This document shows, in pieces, positions 54,790 to 64,000 of a stretch of 64,000 nt of DNA. The translations under genes were made by a program, and so were the position numbers. Numbering within the stretch: position 1 is the first letter of the stretch; the number at the start of each line of letters is the position of its first letter. The notes beneath the pieces were generated by a model, which did no database searches, was not told the DNA's origin, and saw only the letters and a program-made list of their open reading frames with translations. The stretch comes from Azadirachta indica (taxonomy: Eukaryota; Streptophyta; Magnoliopsida; Sapindales; Meliaceae): NCBI GenBank assembly GCA_022749755.1, contig CM040442.1, positions 15,598,457 to 15,662,456 of the forward strand, written 5' to 3'.

Positions 54790-57700
54790 TACCATCCAAC
54801 TCTTCCGGTTTTGAAAGGAAATGTATTGTAATGATCATAACACCATGATGAGTAAAAAGATATGCGTCTCGTCTCAAAACGAAACTATTTTTTTGCGCCT
54901 GTTTTGCGTTTGACAGTTTTGTCCCTGCAAATCATATATTTTTGACTCCTCTGTTTTCAAAATAAAATGCATTGTAATGATTTTCACCCCACAATAAGTA
55001 AGAAGACATGCGTCCCATCTCAAAATGAAACAATTTTTTTGCGCCCATTTTGCGTTTGACAATTTCGTCCCCGAAAATCGTACATTTCCCACTCTTCCAT
55101 TTTTTATATGAAATGTGTTATAACGATCATCACACCACAGTGAGTAACAAGACATGCATCCCATGTCGAAACGAAACTACTTTTTTGCACCCGTTTTGCG
55201 TTTGACAATTTCGTCCCTGAAAATTGTACATTTCTAACTCTTCCGATTTTTAAATGAAATGCATTGTAATGATCATCACGCGACAGTGAGTAACAAGACA
55301 TGCGTCTTGTCTCAAAACGAAACCATTTTTTTGTGCTTGTTTTGTGTTTGAAAATTTCATTTCTGAAAATTGTACATTTCCAACTCCTCCGTTTCAGAAA
55401 TGAAATTCATTGCAACAATCGTCACACCACGGTGAGTAATGAGACATGCATCCCGTCTTGAAACGAAACAATTTTTTTGCATCCGCTTTGCATTTGACAA
55501 TTTTGTCCCTGAAAATCGTACATTTTTGACTCCTCTATTTCTAAAATGAAATGCATTGCAACAATCGTCACACCACGGTAAGTAACAAGACATGCGTCTT
55601 GTCTCGGAACAAAAAAATTTTTTTGCTCCCACTTTGTGTTTGACAATTTCGTCCTTGAAAATTGTACATTTCCGACTCTTGCCTTTTTGCCTTTTTCAAA
55701 TGAAATGTATTGTAACAATTGTCACGCCACAGTAAATAGCAAGACATGCATCCGATCTAGAAATGAAACCATTTTTTTGCTCCCATTTTGTGTTTGACAA
55801 TTTCGTCCCTGAAAATCGCACAGTTTTTACTCCTCTGTTTTCTTTATAAAATGAACCGTAATGATCTTCATGTCAGGTTGAGTGGTAAGACATGCATCTT
55901 GTTTTGAAACAAAGTCATTTTTTGCATCCGTTTCGCATTTGACAATTCGGTCCCCGAAATTGTACATTTTCAACTCTTCTGTTTTCGAAATGAAATGCAT
56001 TATAACGATTATAACACCACGGTGAGTAACAAGTCGTGCATCCTGTCTTGAAACGAAACCATTTTTTTGAGCCCGTATTGCGTTTGACAATTTTGTTTCC
56101 GAAAATCGTACATTTCCGACTCCTCCATTTTTGAAATGCAATGCATTGTAACAATTGCCACGCCATGGTGAGAAACAAGATATGCATCCTGTCCGGAAAT
56201 GGAACCTTTCTTTTGTGCTCGTTTTGCGTTTGAAAATTTCATTCCCGAACATCGTACACATATGACTCCTCCTTTTCTAAAATAAAATGCATTGCAACAA
56301 TCATCACACTACGGTGAGTAACAAAACACGTGTCCCGTCTCGAAATGAAACAATTTTTTATGACTGTTTTGCGTTTGACAATTTCGTCCCTGAAAATGGC
56401 ACACTTTTGACTCCTCCGTTTTCATTGTAAATTGTACTGTAATGATCGTCATGCCAGGTTGAGTGACAAGATGTGCTTCTTGTTTCGAAACAAAGTTGTT
56501 TTTTGCCTCCATTTCGAGTTTCACAATTTGGTCCCCGAAAATCGTACATTTTTAACTCTTCCGTTTTTGAAATAAAATGCACTGTAATGATTGTCACACC
56601 ACAATGAGTAAACCAACATGTGTCCTGTCTCAAAACGAAACCATTTTCTTGCGCCCGTTTTGAGTTTGACAATTTCGACCCCTCCGTTTTCGAAATGAAA
56701 TGCATTGTAGCAATAGTCTTGCCCTGGTGAGAAACACGACGTGCGTCTCATCTCAAAATGAAACTATTTTTTGGCACCCGTTTTGTGTTACAATTTTGTC
56801 CCCGAAAGTCACACATTTTTTACTCCTCCATTTTCAATATAAAATATACCACAATGATTGTCACGCCAAGTTGAGTGACAAGAAGTCCGTCTTGTTTCGA
56901 AACAAAGTATTTTTTGCGTCCATTTCGCGTTTGACAATTTGGTCCCTAAAAATCTTACATTTTCAACTACTCTATTTTTAAAATGAAATGCATTGTAATG
57001 ATTGTCACACCACAGTAAGTAACGAGAGATGCATCCTGCTTGAAACAAAACTATTTTTGTGCGCCCGTTTTGTGTTTGACAATTTTGACCGGAAAATCAT
57101 ATATTTCGGATTCCTCCGTTCTCCAAATGAAATGCACTATAACAATCGTCACGCTACGGTGAGAAATAAGACATGCATCCCGGCTTGAAACAAAACGTGC
57201 ATCCCGTCTCAAAATGAAACCATTTTCTTGCGCCCGTTTTGCGTTTGACAATTTCGTCCCCAAAAATCTCACATTTTTTACTCCTCTATTTTTGTTGTAA
57301 AATGCACCACAATTATCGTCACGCTAGGTTCATTGACAAGACGTGCGTCTTGTTTCGAAACAACATCGTTCTTTTTGTCCGTTTTGCGTTTAACAATTTG
57401 GTCCCCGAAAATCGTACATTTTTAAGTCTTCAGTTTCTGAAATGAAATGTATTGTAATGATCGTCACACCATGGTGAGTGACGAGATATGCATCCCGTCT
57501 CGAAATGAAAATATTTTTTGCGCCCATTTTGCGTTTGACAATTTCGTTTCCGAAAATCGCACATTTTTGACTTCTCCGTTTACATTGTAAAATGCACATT
57601 AATCATCGTCATGCTAGGTTGAGTGATGAGACGTACGTCTTGTTTCGAAAGAAAGTCGTTCTTTATGTTCTTTTCGCGTTTGACAATTTGGTCCCCGAAA

Positions 57701-58676
57701 ATCGTACATTTACAACTCTTCCACTTTTGAAATGAAATGTATTGTAACGATCGTCACACCACAGTGAGTAACGAGACATGCATCTCATCTGAAAATGAAA
57801 CCATTTTTTTGTGCCCATTTTGCGTTTGACAATTTCATTCTCGAAAATTGTACATTTCCGACTCCTCCGTTCTCGAAATGAAATGCATTATAAATTTGCC
57901 ACGCCACAGTGAGAAACAAGACATGCGTCCTGTCTCAAAATGAAACCATTCTTTTGCGCACGTTTTGCGTTTGACAATTTTATCCATGGAAATTGTACAT
58001 TTACAACTCCTTCTTTTTCGTGGTAAAATGCATCATAATGATCGTCGCGCCTGATTGAGTGATAAGACATCCGTCTTGCTTCAAAACAAAGTCGTTTTTT
58101 TGGTCCGATTCACGTTCGACAATTTTTTTTCCAGAAAATCGTACATTTCTGACTCCTCTGTTTTTGAAATGAAATGCATTATAACAATCGTAACGTCATG
58201 GTGATAAACAAGACATGCATCCCGCCTTGAAACGAAACCATTTTGTTACACCCGTTTTGCATTTGACAATTTTGTCCACGAAAATCGTACATTTCTGACT
58301 CCTCCATTTTCGTTGTAAAATGTACCATAATGATCATCGCACCTAGTTGAGTGACAAGACAAGCGTCTTGTTTTGAAACAAAATCATTCTTTCTGTTCGT
58401 TTCGCATTTGACAATTTGGTCCCCGAAAATCATACATTTTCAACTCTTCCGTTTTTAAAATGAAATGCATTGTAATGATCGTCACACCACGCTGAGTAAG
58501 AAAACATGCATCTCGTCTCGAAATGAAACAATTTTTTTGCGCCCATTTTGCAGTTGACAATTTTGTCCCCGAAAATTGCATATTTTCCGTTTTTGTTGTA
58601 AAATGCACCGCAATGATCGTCACGTTAGGTTGAGTGACAAGACGCGCATCTTGTTTCATAATAAAGTTGTTCTTCA
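54790..58676 (+). repeat. Satellite array, about 27 monomers, mixed types
   Basis: From about 55800 type 1 and type 2 monomers are interspersed, often alternating (type 2 near 55820, 56400, 56810, 57270, 57560, 58000, 58300, 58590), giving a loose ~290-bp dimer pattern. Type 2 has CTCCTC...TTTTCATTGTAAAATGCACC and GGTTGAGTGACAAGACGTG. Perfect palindromes TTGTTTCGAAACAA occur at 56480-56493, 56892-56905 and 57349-57362. Confidence 0.93.
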
Positions 58677-59160
58677 TTAGCCTATTTATATAAGGCTAAC
58701 ATTGTGTTGAAATTCAAAACATTGGTTCTCAATATTGTTTTCAATGAGAAATAAATTATTTCTTTAGTTCTTTTAAGAATTTACGAACTTATCAAGACTT
58801 ATATTCTTATGGCATTCAATAAGTACACTTATCACCTTGATTCTTTAGTGGTTCTTGAGAATCTTGGTGTGGCATCTTCAAACAACTGTAGTTCTTGGTT
58901 CTTATGTTGTTAGGAAACGGGTCAAGGTTCAACAAACTTGTGTTTTCAAAATCTTGAGGTTCCGTATCACATTTGATGTTAAGTTTCTGTCACATTATTG
59001 ATAAGGTTTATTATTATGTTCATTTTGGGATTTGCCACATAATTGGCAAGGTTCAACGTCACATTCGGTATTAGGTTTTGTCACATCGCTGATAAGGTTC
59101 ATATCAGTTGGTATCAGAGCATAACAATTGATCCAAGAGTTCTTAGAGCATGTCGTCTAT
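58677..59160 (+). mobile_element. CRM-C: 3' part of an LTR with intact primer site
   Basis: The LTR end runs from CCTATTTATATAAGGC (a TATA-like site near 58682) to GGTTCATATCA at 59106. An intact TGGTATCAGAGC lies at 59109-59120, then ~40 bases of leader. It resembles CRM-A LTRs in layout (GTTCTTGGTTCTTAT, CGGGTCAAGGTTC, TCACATTCGGTATTAGG) but is clearly diverged and partly internally repeated. No coding part is present; satellite flanks both sides. Confidence 0.82.
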
Positions 59161-59307
59161 GGGTTCTTATCACCATGATGAATAACGAGACATGCGTCCC
59201 ATCTCAAAATAAAACAATTTTTGGCTCCCATTTTCCGTTTGACAATCGTACATTTCTGACTCCTCCATTTTCGAAGTGAAATGCATTGTAACAATCGTCA
59301 CGCGACG
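59161..59307 (+). repeat. Satellite, one monomer
   Basis: A single plus-orientation monomer between CRM-C and the solo Athila-like LTR, with a short deletion (TTTGACAATCGTACATT). Confidence 0.88.
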
Positions 59308-60691
59308 TGATAAATCAATATTTGTCCTAATATTTTGTTATGTTTATATCCTTTATTCATATATTTTATCTTAAAATTTTATTAGTTTGAGTTTCTTTTT
59401 ATTATTTGTAGGAATTATTATAGAAAGACCAAAAACAAACTCAAGATGCTGAAAGGCTCGTATTTGCTAAACATAGTCCGTATTTTCTAACATAACTTTG
59501 TCCTCAATATTCATATTTGGGTGATACAAAATAATTTGAAAATTAGACATAATGATTTACAACTACATTTAAAAAGAAAGCAAATATTGAAGTTTTAAGG
59601 GTCAAAACTCTAGCTGGAAAGAAGAAAATTGGGGAGACAGATTTTCCTTGACATGTGGGAGTGAATTTTGAATAAGTTGTTGACAAAATGAGTAAAAGGG
59701 ATGACTTTTAGAGAGGCTGCTGTGCTGAGAACGAACTGGGGAAGAATTTGATGAATAATAGGGTTTTCTAAAGAGTGACTTTTCCATTGAAGGGGGAGGA
59801 TTGCTGGGTTGAAGAGGACATTCTTGCTGAGCAGAATTATCATCTTCTTCAAAAACTTGGTGGTGAACCTTCAAAAAAAAAAGGGAAGCTTTCTTTAAGT
59901 TTGTTTATTTTTCAAATATGTTTAGAACTTTTGTAATTGGATTCATTTATTTGAATTTAAGAATGGAAGTGTAAACATATTTTGGGAGTTTGGCTTTGCT
60001 ATTGAAATGGTACTGAATATGTTGTGAAATATGATTAATTAGAAGGTTGAGATTATTTCTTGTTCATTGATCTGTATAATTTTGATTATTTGTTGTGGAT
60101 TTGCTATCTATTATTTGTGATTGAAATTAATTTGAGAATTAAGGTGTTAGAAACATCATTTTACTTTAAATTAAGCTCTTTTGAACAAGTATTTAAATTG
60201 AATTCATTGAGTTGATTTGATTTAAATGGTTAAATGATTTCCTTGTAACAATACAATTAATTAAGTAGAAGCCTCATATTAAGGATAAATTTGATTAATT
60301 GCAAGTGAGAATTACCATGATCATTGGAATTCTCTAGTTTTAGTGGAAAAACCAATAATCTAAAATACATAATGGTTGTTTAATTCACCTTATATTTTAA
60401 TACCAGATTAGATAACTAGCCAAACCCCATCTAATTTAATTGAATTCAACAGAATTTTATAGATTTTAAGTTCTTGTAATTTATCTATTTAATCACTTCA
60501 ATTGAAATAATTTGAAATTGTCATTTAATTGCATTAGAATATTTACGATTTTATGTTTACTTAAATTAGTAATTAACAGGAAACAATAAGGATTTAAACC
60601 ATTACAATTCCTCGAGAGATCGACCTTGGGTGAACTTATCGTTAGTTATTAATGATTCGTGCACTTACGAGCATTTAAAATTTGCACATCA
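59308..60691 (+). mobile_element. Solo Athila-like LTR (1384 bp)
   Basis: TGATAAATCAATATTTGTCC to TTTGCACATCA, flanked by satellite on both sides with near-identical pentamers CGACG (59303-59307) and CAACG (60692-60696), taken as a target duplication with one change. It matches 35401-36786 in reverse orientation at almost equal length. No internal region is present, so it is an excision product of LTR-LTR recombination. Minus-strand open frames near 59602-59874 have no recognisable domain. Confidence 0.92.
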
Positions 60692-63600
60692 CAACGTTGA
60701 GAAACAAGATATACATCCAGTCTCAAAACGAAACCATCTTTTGCCCCAATTTTGCATATGACAATTTCGTCCACAAAAATCGTACATTTCTGACTCCTCC
60801 ATTTTTGTTGTAAAATGCACCACAATGATCGTCACACCAGGTTGAGTAACAAGACGTGCGTCTCGTCTCGAAACGAAACCATTTTTTTGTGCTTGTTTTG
60901 TGTTTGACAATTTTGTCCCCGAAAATCGTACATTTCTGACCCTTTCGTTTTTGAAATGAAATGCAGACATGAGTCTCGTCTCGAAACGAAACCATTATTT
61001 TGTGCCCATTTTGTGTTTGACAATTTCGTCCCCGAAAATCGCACATTTTTTAATCCTCCATTTTCTTTGTAAAATTCACCGTAATGATCCATGCACCAGG
61101 TTGAGTGACAAGTTGTGCATCTTGTTTTGAAACAAAGTCGTTTTTTGCGTCTGTTTTGCGTTTGACAATTTCGTCCCTGAAAATTATACATTTTTTACTC
61201 CATTTTCGTTGTAAAATATACCATAATAATCATCATGCCAGGGTGAGTGACAAGACATACATCCTATCTCGAAACAAATCCATTTTTATGTGACTATTTT
61301 GTGTTTGACAATTTCGTACTTGAAAGATGTACATCTTTGACTCATCCGATTTCTTTGTAAATGCATTGTAATGATCATTATGTCAGGTTGAGAGACGAGA
61401 CGTGCCTGTTGTTTCAAAACAAAGTCATTTTTTGCGTCCATTTCGCGTTTGACAATTTAGTCCTAAAAAATCGTACATTTCTGACTTTTGCATTTAATAA
61501 ATGAAATGCATAATAATGATCATCATGCCACGGTGAATAACAAAATATGCATCCCATCTCGAAACGAAACCATTTTCCTGCGCCCGTTTTATGATTAACA
61601 ATTTTGTCCACGAAAATCATACATTTTCGACTCCTCCATTTTCATTGTAAAATATACCATAATAATCTTCACGCCAGGCTAAGTAACAGGACATGCGCCT
61701 TGTTTCGAAACAATGTCGTTTTTTCTGTCCATTTCCGTTTGACAATTTCATCCCTGAAAATCATGCATTGTAATAATCGTCATGCCAGGGTGAGTGACAA
61801 GACATGCATCCCGTGTCGAAACAAAACGATTTTTTGGTGCCTGTTTTGTGTTTGACAAATTCCTCCCCTAAAATCCTTCATTTCTGACTGTTCCATCTTT
61901 TAAGTGAAATGCATTGTAACGATCATCACGCTACGGTGAGTAACAAGACATGCATCTTGTCTCAAAACGAAACCATTTTTTACGCCTTTTTTGTGGCGAT
62001 TTGGTCCACAAAAATCGTACATTTTTTACTCCTCCGTTTTCATTGTAAAATGCACAGCAAAGATTGTCATGCCAGGTTGAGTGACAGGACGTGCATTTGT
62101 TTCAAAACAAAGTTGTTTTTTGCGTCTGTTTTGCGTTTGACAATTTTGTCTCCGAATAAGGTACATTTCTGATTCCTCTGTTTTCATTGTAAAATGTACA
62201 GTACTAATCATCATGTTAGGGTGAGTGACAGGACGTGCATTTGTTTCAAAACAAAATTGTTTTTTGTGTCTGTTTTGCGTTTGACAATTTCGTCTCCGAA
62301 TAAGGTACATTTCTGATTCCTCTGTTTTCATTGTAAAATATACAGTAATAATCGTCACGCTACCATGAGTAACAAGACATGCATCCTGTCTCAAAACGAA
62401 ACCATTTTTTACCCCCTTTTTGTGACGATTTCGTCCACGAAAATTGTACATTTTTGACTCCTCCCTTTTCATTGTAAAATACACAGTAATAATCATCACA
62501 TTAGGGTGAGTGACAAGACGTGCATTTGTTTCGAAACAAAATTATTTTTTGCGTCTATTTCGCGTTTGACAATTTCGTCCCCGAATAAGGTACATTTCTG
62601 ATTCCTCTGTTTTCATTGTAAAATATACAGTAATAATCATCACACTAGGGTGAGTGACAAGACGTGCATCCAGTCTCAAACGAAACCATTTTTTGGCGTC
62701 CATTTTGCGTTTGACAATTTCCTCCCCTAAAATCGTTCATTTTCTACCATTCTATTTTTTAAATGAAATACATTATAGCAATCATCACACCACAGTGAGT
62801 AACAAGACATGTGTCCCTTTTCAAAATTAAATCATTTTTTTGCACCCGTTTTGTGTTTCACAATTTCCTCCCCTAAAATTATTCATTTTTGACTGTTCCA
62901 TTTTTTAAATGAAATGCATTGTAACGAACATCATGCCATGGTGAGTAACAAGACATGTGACCCGTCTCAAAACGAAACCATTTTTTTGCGCCCGTTTAGC
63001 GTTTGATAATTTCTTCCCCGAAAATCACACATTTTTTACTCCTCCGTTTTCATTGAAAAATACACCTTAATGATCGTCACGCTAAGTTGAGTGACTAGAC
63101 GTGCGTCTTGTTTTGAAACAAAGTTTTTTTTACGTCCGTTTCACATTTGACAATTTGGTCCCCGAAAATCGTACATTTCTAATTCCTCTGTTTTTGAAAT
63201 GAAATGTATTATAACAATTGTCACACTACAGTGAGTAACGAGACATGCGTCCTGTCTTGAAACGAAACCATTTTTTTGAGCTCATTTTGTGTTTGACAAT
63301 TTCATTTCCGAAAATTGTACATTTTCCACTCCTCTGTTCTCGAAATGAAATGCGTTGTAATATTTGCCATGCCACAATGAGCAACAAGACATGCGTCTCA
63401 TCTCGAAACAAAACCATTCTTTTGCGCCTGTTTTGTGTTTGACAGTTTCGTTCCCAAAAATCGTACATTTTTAACTCCTCCATTTCTGAAATGAATTGCA
63501 TTGCAACAATCGTCACGCCATGATGAGAAACAAGACATGCATCCTGTCTCGAAACGAAACCATTTTTTTGTGCTCATTTTGCGTTTGACAATTTCATCCT

Positions 63601-64000
63601 CGAAAATCGTACATTTTCAACTCCTCTGTTTTCATTGTAAAATACACCGTAATGATCATCATGCTAGGGTGAGTGACAAGACGTGCATCCCGTGTCAAAA
63701 GAAAACCATTTTTTTGTGCCTATTTTGCGTTTGACAATTTCCTGTCCTAAAATCGTTCATTTTTACTGTTCAATTTTTAAAATGAAATACATTGTAACGA
63801 TCATCACGCCACGGTGAGTAACAAAACATGTTTCCCATCTCAAAACGAAACCATCTTTTTGCGCCCGTTTTGCGTTTGACAATTTCATTCCCGAAAATTA
63901 TACATTTTTGACTCCATTTTCGTTGTAAAATGCACCGCAATGATCATCACGCCAGGTTGAGTGACGTGACGTGCGTCCTGCTTCAAAACAAAGTCATTTT
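60692..64000 (+). repeat. Satellite array, about 23 monomers, rich in type 2
   Basis: Runs to the window edge. Type 2 monomers dominate in 61050-61340 and 62020-62680. Three neighbouring monomers share the private block AATAAGGTACATTTCTGATT (near 62155, 62300 and 62586), a sign of recent local amplification. A short monomer near 61760 lacks about 50 bases. The palindrome TTGTTTCGAAACAA is present at 62526-62539. Confidence 0.93.

Noticed and set aside
6879..64000. Many open frames of 60-160 codons with repeated Cys/His-rich patterns in the satellite arrays (for example MHCNDHHATVSNKTC).
   Set aside because: They are translations of the 146-bp satellite in various frames. They start and stop at mutations, occur on both strands and have no conserved start, so they are not genes.
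7031..64000. A CENP-B box (TTCGNNNNANNCGGG) in the satellite.
   Set aside because: TTCGTCCCCGAAAAT has the TTCG start but neither the required A nor the CGGG end. Plants are not known to rely on this box.
1..64000. tRNA, rRNA or host protein-coding genes.
   Set aside because: No cloverleaf-like or rRNA-like sequence and no frame outside transposon families was recognised. The TGGTATCAGAGC matches are primer sites complementary to a tRNA end, not tRNA genes.

Overview
The window looks like centromeric or pericentromeric heterochromatin of a flowering plant, probably a eudicot; the species cannot be told from sequence alone. I find no host gene. Almost every base belongs to one of two things: a tandem satellite with a monomer of about 146 bp, or LTR retrotransposons (mostly Ty3/gypsy) nested in it. 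Two gypsy families (CRM-A and CRM-B below) use a Met-tRNA primer site (TGGTATCAGAGC type), have TG...CA LTRs, and have a pol frame that runs past the polypurine tract into the 3' LTR. As I recall, that overlap is a hallmark of group A of the plant CRM (centromeric retrotransposon) clade. A third lineage has a tRNA-Asp primer site (TGGCGCCGTTGC) and Athila/Tat-like gag and integrase ends. A fourth, LTR-X, is seen only as LTRs.

Layout: 1-324 satellite; 325-6878 CRM-A1, complete in outline but decayed; 6879-10375 satellite with an orientation switch near 7031; 10376-11387 3' end of an Athila-like element; 11388-15509 CRM-A2a (5' LTR to RT); 15510-17518 a mosaic of LTR-X, satellite and Athila LTR; 17519-18828 satellite; 18829-19069 Athila-like integrase scrap; 19070-34310 a cluster of CRM-B elements in alternating orientation (B3 minus, B2 plus, B1 minus and nearly complete, B4 plus fragment); 34311-34595 satellite; 34596-36786 Athila-like gag, primer site and LTR (minus); 36787-37386 LTR-X and satellite scraps; 37387-41512 CRM-A3 with the integrase deleted; 41520-46995 satellite; 46996-48004 Athila-like 3' end; 48005-54641 CRM-A2b, split by a solo LTR-X with a clean 5-bp target duplication; 54790-58676 satellite; 58677-59160 truncated LTR of a third CRM-like family; 59308-60691 solo Athila-like LTR in satellite; 60692-64000 satellite.

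The main structural results are these. (1) An 8.5-kb segmental duplication: 7045-15562 matches 43590-52165 in order and orientation. (2) A 12-monomer higher-order repeat of about 1.75 kb inside the satellite of that duplication. (3) Two monomer types, one carrying a 14-bp palindrome. (4) A large inverted-repeat arrangement of three young CRM-B copies, with a misplaced target-site pentamer that points to an inversion. (5) A 96-bp GC-rich TG...CA insertion with a 4-bp target duplication inside CRM-B1 pol.

No element is clearly autonomous. CRM-B1 is the closest: gag-protease is intact, and pol carries a gag/pol frame change, the 96-bp insertion and a 2-bp deletion. CRM-A copies are riddled with stops, many of which look like C-to-T or G-to-A changes, as expected for old methylated DNA. 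The order of events I infer is: satellite, Athila-like insertion, CRM-A insertion, LTR-X insertion in CRM-A2, segmental duplication; CRM-B looks younger.
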